A stretch of 33,251 nt of DNA from Chryseolinea sp. Its GTDB lineage: Bacteria; Bacteroidota; Bacteroidia; Cytophagales; Cyclobacteriaceae. Position numbers and translations under genes: made by a program. The number at the start of each line of letters is the position of its first letter. Position 1 is the first letter of the stretch. This document shows, one piece after another, positions 15,318 to 23,420 of the stretch. The stretch lies in assembly GCA_025923195.1 (NCBI GenBank), contig JAICGJ010000049.1, positions 1 to 33,251 on the forward strand. The letters run 5' to 3'. Under the pieces are notes generated by a model. It had not been told where the DNA came from and made no database searches. It worked only from the letters and a program-made list of their open reading frames with translations.

Positions 15318-17936
15318 TTACTCTGACCTCAAACTCTTCACAGGATTCATCCTAGCCGCTTTAATGGCCTGAAAACTCACAGTCAATAAAGTTATGGTCA
15401 ATGCTGCAGCCCCTGTTGCAACAAAAATCCACCAGGAAATTTCAGTTCGGTAATCATAGCGATTTAGCCAGCTATCCATGTAATAATAGGCAAGTGGAAT
15501 CGCGATGAAGCAGGATGCAATTACAAGCACAATAAAATCTCTGGATAGCATACCCCACAAGTTGTACACCGATGCACCAACAATTTTTCGGATACCAATT
15601 TCCTTGGTGCGTTGCTCTGCGACAAAGGAAGCAAGTCCGAACAATCCCAGGCAACTTATAAATATTGCGAGCCCGGCAAATACCGATGACAGTTTTCCAA
15701 TGCGCACTTCACTGTTAAATTTTCTTGCATACTCCTCATCCGCGAAATAATAATCGAAAGGCATGTCAGGCACATGCTCTTTAAAAACAGATTGAATCGT
15801 TGCCAGCGCTTCAAGTGTACTTCGTTCCGGATTGATTCTTATTGAAACAACATTTCCTGGCCATCCCAAAGGGAAATATATCCTTTGCACGGTAGCTTGA
15901 TAGGGGGATCCCACAACCATATCTTTCACAACGCCCAGGATAGTCAAATCCTGGTTCTGCCACCTTAGAATTTCACCAACAGGCTCATCCAATTCCATGT
16001 ATTTTACTGCGGATTCATTTATTACAATACCATTTTTATCGCTTTCGATCGCTCTTGAAAAATCTCGTCCAGCCACAAACTGCCATCCAACAGTCTTGCC
16101 ATATTCAGGACTCACCCAGTCCATATTGAACTGATCCAAATATCCTGGCTTCTTGCCCTTCCATTCAACACCTCCATTACCCGGGCCAATGCTGACCACA
16201 GAAATATTGGACTCGGCAATTTCCAATACTGCTCCTGAAGTTATTAGTTCATTGCGAACGGCATCGAAATGATCATGAATTTGATTTGTTTTCATATTCA
16301 GATAAATCAATCCCTCCCGGCTATAACCCACCGGCCTTTCCTTCGCATATTGGATTTGCTGATAAACTACAATAGTCCCTATAATTAATGTAACAGAGAC
16401 CGCGAATTGCATCACCACAAGTACCTTTCTCGGTATGGAAGCAAAACGTCCCACGCGGAAAGTACCTTTTAAAACTTTCACCGCTTGAAAAGAGGATAGG
16501 TAAAGCGCAGGATAACTACCCGCAATGATTCCGGTCAGCACAACGAATGCCATACACGAAATCCAAAACAACTGATTCGTCCATGGCATGCCGATTTGCT
16601 TGTTCGCGATCTCGTTGAACCAGGGAAGCGCAAGCCATACAATACCAATTGAAGATATGAACGCGAGGATCACGACTAAAAGCGATTCGCCGAAAAACTG
16701 ACTCATCAATTGTCTGCGAAAAGAGCCAATCGCCTTTCGAATCCCGACCTCCTTAGCCCTTCTCTCCGAACGCGCAGTGCTGAGGTTCATGAAATTGATA
16801 CACGCTAGGAGCAAAACAAAAATTCCAATCGTCCCAAAAAGCCACACAATACGAATCTGGCCACCAACGCTTTTGCCGCTCTTAAATTCGCTGTACAAGT
16901 TCCATTTGCTCATCGGGTGTAGAAATACCTCGTGATTGAAGACTTTGTCTCCCTCAGAGACATGATCGTAAATCGAGCTTTTTATCTTATGGGAAACGTT
17001 ATCCCATTCCGCATAAGGCGCAAGTTGAACCAAGATCTGAATATTACCGGAACTCCATGAGTCTCTAAACCTTTTTGTCCAATCATTTGATGCCAGGTAT
17101 AATTCCCAGGGGGCGATAAACGCGACTTCATGAAACTCCGAGTTCTTGGGTAGGTCCCTATAAATACCGGTTACTTTGACGTCCACTTCGCTATCAATCT
17201 TTACCGCTTTATTTATCGGATCTTGATCTCCAAACAGCGTTTTAGCTAAGGATTCTGAAAGCATAATTGAATTCATTTCCTTCAGACCATCCTGAGTTCC
17301 GCTTATGATCTCTAGCGTCAGCATTTTAGGTGCATCCGGCTGCATGTAATTGCCCAGTTTCGTAAACTTCAAATCACCGTTTGAAATAATATGATCGCTC
17401 GTAAAGTTCGACATAACAACAAACTCAAAATCATTTTCAAAACTCTGAGCCAACTCTGGGCCTAGGGGAAACGGCATGTGATCCGAATGACCGACCTCGC
17501 CATTATTGAGCGTTACACGGTACATTACTCTAGCAATACTGTCATAGTTCTTATGGTATTTATTGAACGATAACTCATCATAAATCCATAATCCGATAAG
17601 CACTGCGACTGCCATACCTGCAGCCAGTCCGCCGATATTAATAAGTGAGTAGCCCTTTTCTTTGAAGAGATTCCTCCACCCGATCTTAAAATAGCTTCGA
17701 AACATCGCCATGTTAATTGATGGAAATGAATTTGATTTTCTTATGGCAAAAGGCCGTACATAATGGAGCATTTGATACCAATAATTCAGTTTTGCGCGAA
17801 AGCATGATTTTGTTTTTTGTATTTCGTAAAATTTCTCATCGAGGTCTCCAAGCACTTCTTCAATAAGGTCTTCTCTCAGAAACCAACTAAGGATCTTCCG
17901 GGGAAGGCTCGGCGGTATCGTTTTTCGAGGATACAA
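15318..17936 (-). CDS. Prefix-type MacB/FtsX ABC permease, PadR-proximal
   Basis: 872 residues, first permease after the PadR gene, with only 12 bp between them. The start is TTG at 17934-17936; in frame upstream lie the PadR stop codon TAG and four sense codons, with no ATG. The prefix is KTIPPSLPRKILSWFLREDL, then IEEVLGDLDEKFY. Helix 1 follows FKIGWRNLFKEKGYSLINIG. The first FtsX block has STARSERRAKEVGIRKAIGS and the last has SFVAEQRTKEIGIRKIVGAS. The C-terminus is KAARMNPVKSLRSE. The short distance to PadR and the shared reading direction suggest translational coupling and control by that repressor. The family (permease prefix domain transporters beside PadR genes) is common in Bacteroidota and Acidobacteria, but its physiological role is poorly known. 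Confidence 0.9.
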   Translation of the reverse strand: MYPRKTIPPSLPRKILSWFLREDLIEEVLGDLDEKFYEIQKTKSCFRAKLNYWYQMLHYVRPFAIRKSNSFPSINMAMFRSYFKIGWRNLFKEKGYSLINIGGLAAGMAVAVLIGLWIYDELSFNKYHKNYDSIARVMYRVTLNNGEVGHSDHMPFPLGPELAQSFENDFEFVVMSNFTSDHIISNGDLKFTKLGNYMQPDAPKMLTLEIISGTQDGLKEMNSIMLSESLAKTLFGDQDPINKAVKIDSEVDVKVTGIYRDLPKNSEFHEVAFIAPWELYLASNDWTKRFRDSWSSGNIQILVQLAPYAEWDNVSHKIKSSIYDHVSEGDKVFNHEVFLHPMSKWNLYSEFKSGKSVGGQIRIVWLFGTIGIFVLLLACINFMNLSTARSERRAKEVGIRKAIGSFRRQLMSQFFGESLLVVILAFISSIGIVWLALPWFNEIANKQIGMPWTNQLFWISCMAFVVLTGIIAGSYPALYLSSFQAVKVLKGTFRVGRFASIPRKVLVVMQFAVSVTLIIGTIVVYQQIQYAKERPVGYSREGLIYLNMKTNQIHDHFDAVRNELITSGAVLEIAESNISVVSIGPGNGGVEWKGKKPGYLDQFNMDWVSPEYGKTVGWQFVAGRDFSRAIESDKNGIVINESAVKYMELDEPVGEILRWQNQDLTILGVVKDMVVGSPYQATVQRIYFPLGWPGNVVSIRINPERSTLEALATIQSVFKEHVPDMPFDYYFADEEYARKFNSEVRIGKLSSVFAGLAIFISCLGLFGLASFVAEQRTKEIGIRKIVGASVYNLWGMLSRDFIVLVIASCFIAIPLAYYYMDSWLNRYDYRTEISWWIFVATGAAALTITLLTVSFQAIKAARMNPVKSLRSE

Positions 17937-17948
17937 GTTTCCAAGCCA

Positions 17949-18296
17949 CTACATGACGCCGCCATAATTTAATTTGCCGGCGAATGCGGGATATTGCTCC
18001 CACAACGCCATCTTGAAATCCTTTGATTCCTTCAGCACACGCTTGCCCAACGCCGTTATCGTAAAGATGCGTTTTCGCCGTCCTCCTCGCTCGGCTGTTG
18101 CTTTGCCCATTTCAGATTTCAGAAAGCCTTTGTTTTCCAGCCGGTCGAGGGTCGAGTGCGTCGCTCCAATGGAAACCGATCTTCCGGTTTGTGATTCAAA
18201 TTCCTCTGCAATCTTGAATGCATAGGCTCCCTCTCCCAGAATACCTACAAGCAGTAAGATCACTTCTTCGAATTCTCCTAAGCGGGTTTCTTTCAT
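17949..18296 (-). CDS. PadR-family transcriptional regulator
   Basis: A 115-residue winged-helix protein of the PadR family, length normal for the short class. The N-terminus LGEFEEVILLLVGILGEGAY and the segment GATHSTLDRLENKGFLKSE, followed by the wing GGRRKRIFTITALGKRVL, are typical. Family members are usually dimeric repressors that bind dyad sites and release DNA on binding a small molecule or on phenolic or antimicrobial stress. ATG start at 18294-18296. It heads the permease array and probably regulates it. A strong inverted repeat 150-206 bp upstream is a candidate operator. Confidence 0.93.
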   Translation of the reverse strand: MKETRLGEFEEVILLLVGILGEGAYAFKIAEEFESQTGRSVSIGATHSTLDRLENKGFLKSEMGKATAERGGRRKRIFTITALGKRVLKESKDFKMALWEQYPAFAGKLNYGGVM

Positions 18297-18303
18297 TGTA
18301 GAA

Positions 18304-18340
18304 GTGTTGAAGTGTTGAGGTTCGACGTGTTGAAGTTCGC
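18304..18340. repeat. Short imperfect GTGTTGAA tandem repeat upstream of padR
   Basis: Units GTGTTGAA, GTGTTGAG, GTTCGAC, GTGTTGAA, GTTCGC follow one another (8, 8, 7, 8, 6 bp), starting 8 bp upstream of the PadR ATG in the 5' leader. Similar in kind to the 7-bp arrays elsewhere, but less regular. Confidence 0.55.
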
Positions 18341-18445
18341 TGCCATTTCAGGATTCGCGCCTCCGATGAAATGGTCACTTCTCAATTTTTTTTGTGTCAT
18401 CACATTAAACTTTTCACCAGTGAATTTCTTTAAGATCTTATTTGA

Positions 18446-18502
18446 TACTAGATTGTAGAGGAAATATACGGGAATTTTTATTATTTGTTCTACGATCTAG
18501 TA
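18446..18502. promoter_or_regulatory. Inverted repeat with CTA-N5-TAG dyads, candidate PadR operator
   Basis: TACTAGATTGTAGA (18446-18459) and TCTACGATCTAGTA (18489-18502) are reverse complements at 13 of 14 positions, separated by 29 bp. Each arm itself contains a CTA-N5-TAG dyad. This is the strongest dyad in the 304-bp spacer between the PadR gene and the beta-propeller gene, so it is the best candidate for autoregulation by PadR. The rest of the spacer holds no gene. Confidence 0.5.
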
Positions 18503-18515
18503 AGAAATACCTTTG
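18484..18515 (+). promoter_or_regulatory. Consensus Bacteroidota promoter pointing rightward, away from padR
   Basis: TTTG (18484-18487), a 20-bp spacer, then TACCTTTG (18508-18515) match the -33 and -7 elements exactly with optimal spacing. The right arm of the inverted repeat lies inside the spacer. A second TACCTTTG is at 18569-18576 without a -33 partner. No plus-strand gene follows, so a transcript would run antisense to the beta-propeller gene. It could be a chance match. Confidence 0.35.
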
Positions 18516-18600
18516 ATTTTTTTAAAGGTTGCAAAAAATGCAAAAAAAATCGGCTCGTGGGTAAGTTATACCTTTGTGAGGGTATAGGATGTAGGGGGCT

Positions 18601-19503
18601 TTACCGAAATTTTTGAAGTACTTCTGCCGATACCCAGTAGATGTCACCATCCCGTGAAAAAAAGAAATACTTTCCATCGCTGGTCACAAAAGGGCAAAAT
18701 TCGTATCCTCCGGTGCTTATACCAGCATCCATGATTTTGGCTGGCGCCCATTCGTCATTGCTGTTTTTGTAGCTGATATAGAGATCCCCCTTCCCTTTTC
18801 CGCCCGGACGCTCCGAACAAAATATAATGTATCTTTCATCAGGAGAAATAAAGACATCAGCCTCGTAGTGTTCGGTGTTTATAGCCTGACTTAACTTCTT
18901 TGAAGGTTGAAATCTGCCATTTGTAAATTCAGATGAGCGCACATCATAATTTTTATCAGTCTCAGCATTGGTTCCACCATTGGAGGAAAAATACATGGTG
19001 CCATTCTTGGTAAAAGAAATATAGTATTCATTTTTGTCCGTATTGATCTCTCTCCCTGCATTAACCGGCTCGGACCACCCGGACTTCGTTCGTTGAACGT
19101 ACCAGATATCGATGTCCTTCTTTGCACTCTTTCCATCCAAGGCCCTGTCGGAAATAAAAAATAACCTTTTGCCGTCCGGCGACAAGAAAGGGTCGTTATA
19201 ACCATATTGCTCGTGGCCAATCAACATTACTGGTTTCGTCCATATGTTATTTTCAAATTTCATAACATGGATTTCGGGCTTCTGCCCTACGTTCACAGCA
19301 TAAAAGAATTCTTTCCCGTCAGGTGAAAATGTTGAACCATATTCGAATCTATTCTGCGCACTCACGATACCAGGTGCAAATAACTTAGGTGACAATCCGG
19401 GTTGCTCTTCGCCGAGATATCTGGTTGGATCTTTTTTTCCTTCCTGGCCAAAGGTCATATGGATTGAAAAAACCAATATGTACGTAATAATTGATGCTCT
19501 CAT
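18601..19503 (-). CDS. Exported PD40/TolB-like beta-propeller protein
   Basis: A 300-residue protein with an N-terminal signal peptide (ending HMTFGQ) and about five PD40-type blades. These are visible as repeats of F/L-SPDGK-x-x-F/L-F, for example FSPDGKEFFYA, LSPDGKRLFFISDR, FTKNGTMYFSSN, ISPDERYIIFCSERPGG and VTSDGKYFFFSRD. Such secreted or periplasmic propellers usually mediate protein or ligand contacts; no enzymatic residues stand out. ATG start at 19501-19503. It lies upstream of and codirectional with the PadR-permease array but is separated by a 304-bp spacer with its own regulatory features, so it is probably a separate unit. Confidence 0.82.
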   Translation of the reverse strand: MRASIITYILVFSIHMTFGQEGKKDPTRYLGEEQPGLSPKLFAPGIVSAQNRFEYGSTFSPDGKEFFYAVNVGQKPEIHVMKFENNIWTKPVMLIGHEQYGYNDPFLSPDGKRLFFISDRALDGKSAKKDIDIWYVQRTKSGWSEPVNAGREINTDKNEYYISFTKNGTMYFSSNGGTNAETDKNYDVRSSEFTNGRFQPSKKLSQAINTEHYEADVFISPDERYIIFCSERPGGKGKGDLYISYKNSNDEWAPAKIMDAGISTGGYEFCPFVTSDGKYFFFSRDGDIYWVSAEVLQKFR

Positions 19504-19640
19504 ATCAATGTTGATTGTACAGCCACATTACTAAAAATCAGGCCACTGTCATTAGGCTTGTTATTCTAATGAAACGGGGGAAAATGGGTCAAACGTTAAG
19601 GGATTTATGACCATTCGTACACTAAAGCGGACAGCGCTAT

Positions 19641-19668
19641 TAGTTTAAGGATTAAAGTTTAAAGTTGC
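19641..19668. repeat. Heptamer array, left arm of an inverted pair
   Basis: Four 7-bp units TAGTTTA, AGGATTA, AAGTTTA, AAGTTGC. It is the approximate reverse complement of the array at 19728-19755, so the two could fold together downstream of the DUF2911 gene. Confidence 0.6.
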
Positions 19669-19727
19669 ACGCCCGAATCGTGATTCATAGACTAGTTGCT
19701 TTCGGCATCGCCCTTCAAGGAACACGT

Positions 19728-19755
19728 CTTTAAATCTTAAACTTCAAACCTTAAA
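19728..19755. repeat. Heptamer array, right arm of an inverted pair
   Basis: Four 7-bp units CTTTAAA, TCTTAAA, CTTCAAA, CCTTAAA, ending directly at the stop codon of the DUF2911 gene (19756-19758). With 19641-19668 it forms an A/T-rich inverted pair about 60 bp apart, which might terminate or stabilise the transcript of that gene. Confidence 0.65.
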
Positions 19756-20865
19756 CTAATTAACATCTTGATTCTCCTCCAACTTTTTGATCATCGTTTC
19801 GACGTTTGTCTTGTTCCCGTCATCAGGTGCCTGTGGAAGGGCGGCTTTCATGTATGTCAATGCTTTCTTATAGTCACCCTTGGCAGAATACGCACGTCCC
19901 ATGCCCACGTTGGTGGTAAACTGCTTGGGATACTTTTTATAGTTCATCTGGTAAACTTTCATGGCCTCATCGGCCTCCTTCATGCCAAGTAATTGACGTC
20001 CATAGAAGTGTACGTCCAGCATTGTTCCCATGGGGAGAGCTTCCTCCATAACTTTTTTTGCCTCGTCAAGCCGGTTCATCTTCATCAGGACTGCTGCTTT
20101 AGTGCTGAGCGTTCTGAAATTCTTTTCACCCATAATGCGGAAATAAATAGCACGATCCATCCATGCCAAAGCCTGTTCTAGCTCAATATTATTCCTAATG
20201 CAGTAATTCGCTGCCTGGATATAGTCATAGTATGGCCGGGTCGTTTTGAACTCACTTCTGAATGAGGCAATCTGCAGGGTTTTGGTATCAGCCTCTACTT
20301 TGAAGGGTATCATCCTTTTCTCCCATGACATGGCAATCGTGGCTGAGCTATCAGTCTGATCAATGAATTCATACTTGAGCCATTCCACGCTTTTATCCAG
20401 AGATTTGTTCTTAACCTGCACACGCAACGCGTCGTCTGTCGGATCGTAATAAAAACTTCCCCATGAGTTGGAAACCTTTGAAAAGATCAGCGTACTTTCA
20501 TTTTCTCCGAGGCTAATAAAAAATCCGTATTTCCCGGCAGAAAGATCTTTGCCTTCTATGCTGACCGGATGGGAAAAACTTATCGTTGTATTTTCATTTG
20601 CACCGGCTCGCCACGGTGCCGCCGTACTCGTACCATGCCCTAGATCGACGAATCCGTAATGTGCCACAGGCGTATTGTAGATTTTACCTTCCCTCCCTCG
20701 CACTCCGGGTCTGCTGTACGTAATCTCAATTTTCAGTATTCCGATTTGCTCAGAAACAGAGGCCTTCTTGTTTCCTCCATCGGGCTCAGTTGTAAGCGGC
20801 ATGATCTGGCCGAGACATGAAATGCCGAACAGTAAAAAGAATACGGTGTGTATTGTTGCTTTCAT
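19756..20865 (-). CDS. Exported DUF2911 protein with C-terminal TPR repeats
   Basis: 369 residues. A signal peptide (FFLLFGISCLGQ) is followed by a DUF2911 domain (about 30-190) with the usual ITYSRPGVRGREG start, the PWRAGANENTTISFSHPV segment and GKYGFFISLG. The last third (about 210-365) is helical with TPR-like units, such as ALAWMDRAIYFR, AKKVMEEALPMG, AMKVYQMNYKKYPKQF and GMGRAYSAKGDYKKALTYMK. DUF2911 proteins are common in Bacteroidota and have no assigned activity; the TPR part suggests protein interaction in the periplasm. ATG start at 20863-20865. It is divergent from the DUF4838 gene. Confidence 0.88.
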   Translation of the reverse strand: MKATIHTVFFLLFGISCLGQIMPLTTEPDGGNKKASVSEQIGILKIEITYSRPGVRGREGKIYNTPVAHYGFVDLGHGTSTAAPWRAGANENTTISFSHPVSIEGKDLSAGKYGFFISLGENESTLIFSKVSNSWGSFYYDPTDDALRVQVKNKSLDKSVEWLKYEFIDQTDSSATIAMSWEKRMIPFKVEADTKTLQIASFRSEFKTTRPYYDYIQAANYCIRNNIELEQALAWMDRAIYFRIMGEKNFRTLSTKAAVLMKMNRLDEAKKVMEEALPMGTMLDVHFYGRQLLGMKEADEAMKVYQMNYKKYPKQFTTNVGMGRAYSAKGDYKKALTYMKAALPQAPDDGNKTNVETMIKKLEENQDVN

Positions 20866-20884
20866 ATGATTTAGGTTGCTTGAA

Positions 20885-20915
20885 CAAACTTATTTCAAAC
20901 CCATCAGAAGGGAAA
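20885..20915 (-). promoter_or_regulatory. Candidate promoter of the DUF2911 gene
   Basis: On the minus strand 20885-20892 reads TAAGTTTG (perfect TAnnTTTG). The -33 position at 20912-20915 reads TTTC with 19-bp spacing, one mismatch from TTTG. Transcription would begin about 13 nt before the ATG. Confidence 0.45.
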
Positions 20916-21049
20916 TACCACAAGAGAGGTTAACTTTTACAATGGTGTGATCGCTTTCAGCTTTCCGCAGTCTGCATAAAGCTCAAAGCCGAATGCCAAA
21001 ATATGCGATTAGTTTTTTTACTTTTATCTGCACACTAATTAAGGAACCC

Positions 21050-23389
21050 ATGACAAGTTCAAAATTTTTTTTGCCTGCAAGAGGCAAATGGACACTCATA
21101 ATACTCACAGTGTTTATTTCTTTTTGGCTATCGTTTCCAACCACTGCCCAGAAGAAGGGTAAGAAGAAAGAAAAGTCGGCAGACCACGAAATCGTACTGG
21201 CTGAAGGCGAACTGAGTCGCTATCGGATCATCCTTCCTTCATCGCCTACCATCCATGAAGCTAAGGCTGCTAACGTCCTGCAGGATTACCTGCTCCAAAT
21301 TTCCGGTGCTGCCATCCCCATTGTCCCAGTTGACAAGCACCGCAGCAAGTTTGAAATTGTGTTGGGACAGAATGACCGGTTAGACGAATTGAAGGCGGAT
21401 ATCAACCTCAATTCATTAAAAGAAGATGGATTTTCCATTATGACGGACAGCCTGCGATTGATCATTGCAGGCGGAAATGAGAAAGGAACGCTGTATGGGG
21501 TTTATACTTTTCTTGAAAAGTATTTGGATTGCCGGATGTATAGTCCAAGCGTAAAAGTCATACCAAAGCGGGAACGCATTGCGCTACAGCCTATTCGTGA
21601 TCAGCAGGTACCTGTAATAACTTTTAGAGATACTCATTACCGCGTTACCTGGGATGCAGAATATACCGATTGGCATAAGCTCGATCACAACGAAGATGGA
21701 GAACGTACGGATTGGGGAATGTGGGTACACACATTTAACGCCTTGGTTCCACCCGAGACTTACTATCACGAGCATCCCGAATATTATGCGATGCTGAACG
21801 GAAAAAGAATTCCAACGCAACTATGTCTGACCAATCCGGAAGTATTGGAGGTTACTATCTCGAACCTCCGGAAAAAGATTGCCCAAAATCCGACTGCCAT
21901 CTACTGGTCGGTCAGCCAAAACGATAACAAGGACTTTTGCACCTGTAATAACTGCAAGGCTATCGATGATCGTGAAGGTTCACCTTCGGGTTCTATTATT
22001 CAATTCGTAAACCAAGTAGCCGATCAGTTTCCTGACAAAATGATTTCGACGTTAGCCTATGAGTACGGGCGAAGGGCACCGAAAACGCTGAAGCCTAGGG
22101 AAAATGTTAACATTATGCTTTGCAGCATTGAGGCATTCCGCCATAAACCCATCGCTGAAGACCCAGAAAGTGCGGATTTTGTTCGTGACGTAGAAGACTG
22201 GAGTAAGATAGCCAAAGACATTATCGTTTGGGATTATGTCATCCAATTCAATAATCTCATCAGTCCCTTTCCAAATCTTCATGTGTTGAAACCGAACATT
22301 AAATTCTTTACCCAGCATGGAGTTAATGCGATGTTTGAGCAGGGCAATCGCGAAGTCGGTGGTGAGTTTGCAGCTCTGCGCGCTTATATGATCTCAAAAT
22401 TACTATGGAATCCAAATGAAAATGCGGATTCCATTATGAATGATTTCCTGACCGGCTTTTACGGGCCAGCCGGCCCCATCATCAGACAATATATTGATGA
22501 AATGCGCGACGCATTGATAAAGTCGGGGGAACCCCTCAGAATTTTTGGCACACCCAACGATGCCGCAAGCACCTACCTTACACCCGCGCTGATTCAGCGT
22601 TATGAAAAAATATTTGACGAGGCGCAATTGGCAGTGGCGGATAGTGCAACACTTCTTGAGCGTGTCAGAATAGCAAGACAGCCGCTGGAGTTCGCTATTA
22701 TGGAACAAGCGAAGAAAAATTTTGCCGGCGAACTGGGAGTGTTCGAAAAAGTTAACGGCCGCTGGGAAGTCCGCACGACCATCAGATCCAAGATAGATCC
22801 ATTTACTGACCTTTGTATCCGTGAAGGAGTTACCCAGGTTAAGGAATGGAGTACGTCGCCTGAGGAATATCGATCAGCCATGTACCGTTTATTTTCTCAG
22901 GGGATGAAAGAACACCTGGCCCTCGGCAAAAAAGTGAAGTTCATTAGTCCAGCCGTTGATAATGTACCAAAAGATGAGGACCCGTTGATGTTAACTGATG
23001 GCAAGCGCGGAAGCCACGACTACGATTATAATTGGTTTTCATTCCCTGGCGAAAATCTTGAAGTTGTCATAGACCTTGAGAAGCCTCAAAACGTCAAGCG
23101 TATAGAATCCGCATACTACCAATACGCCTTTTGGTTGCGCGTCCTTCCCAAGAAAGTGGAGTATTTTGTTTCTCAGGATGGTGAAAAGTTCGACCTGGTC
23201 GGAAGCGTAGACAACACTTTACCGATTGATCAGTATGGTGGTCAGCAACGGGATTTCATAACGGAATTCGAACCTCGGAGCGCACGTTACATAAAAGTCA
23301 AAGCACACACGATCGGAAATACCCCGGCATGGCATCCGGGCGGTGGACGTCCTGCTAGGATGTTGGTGGATGAGATTGTAGTGGAGTAG
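21050..23389 (+). CDS. Exported DUF4838 protein with GH67N-like and discoidin-like domains
   Basis: 779 residues from the ATG at 21050, which is preceded by a good ribosome site (AAGGAA, 21041-21046) and gives a compact signal peptide. An upstream in-frame ATG at 20993 would add 19 residues and place the hydrophobic core too far in. Order: signal peptide (ends TTAQ), an alpha-glucuronidase-type N-terminal domain (AANVLQDYLLQISGA, GTLYGVYTFLEKYLDCRMYSP), a DUF4838 TIM-barrel-like core with WSVSQNDNKDFC and the Cys motif CTCNNC (about 297-302), and a C-terminal F5/8-type carbohydrate-binding domain (VIDLEKPQNVKRIE, ARYIKVKAHT). The family is associated with glycan degradation in Bacteroidota, and no activity is firmly assigned. 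It probably acts on acidic or complex glycans outside the cell. Confidence 0.87.
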   Translation: MTSSKFFLPARGKWTLIILTVFISFWLSFPTTAQKKGKKKEKSADHEIVLAEGELSRYRIILPSSPTIHEAKAANVLQDYLLQISGAAIPIVPVDKHRSKFEIVLGQNDRLDELKADINLNSLKEDGFSIMTDSLRLIIAGGNEKGTLYGVYTFLEKYLDCRMYSPSVKVIPKRERIALQPIRDQQVPVITFRDTHYRVTWDAEYTDWHKLDHNEDGERTDWGMWVHTFNALVPPETYYHEHPEYYAMLNGKRIPTQLCLTNPEVLEVTISNLRKKIAQNPTAIYWSVSQNDNKDFCTCNNCKAIDDREGSPSGSIIQFVNQVADQFPDKMISTLAYEYGRRAPKTLKPRENVNIMLCSIEAFRHKPIAEDPESADFVRDVEDWSKIAKDIIVWDYVIQFNNLISPFPNLHVLKPNIKFFTQHGVNAMFEQGNREVGGEFAALRAYMISKLLWNPNENADSIMNDFLTGFYGPAGPIIRQYIDEMRDALIKSGEPLRIFGTPNDAASTYLTPALIQRYEKIFDEAQLAVADSATLLERVRIARQPLEFAIMEQAKKNFAGELGVFEKVNGRWEVRTTIRSKIDPFTDLCIREGVTQVKEWSTSPEEYRSAMYRLFSQGMKEHLALGKKVKFISPAVDNVPKDEDPLMLTDGKRGSHDYDYNWFSFPGENLEVVIDLEKPQNVKRIESAYYQYAFWLRVLPKKVEYFVSQDGEKFDLVGSVDNTLPIDQYGGQQRDFITEFEPRSARYIKVKAHTIGNTPAWHPGGGRPARMLVDEIVVE

Positions 23390-23420
23390 TGGAATCGCCA
23401 CAACGGCAATCGATAACCGG

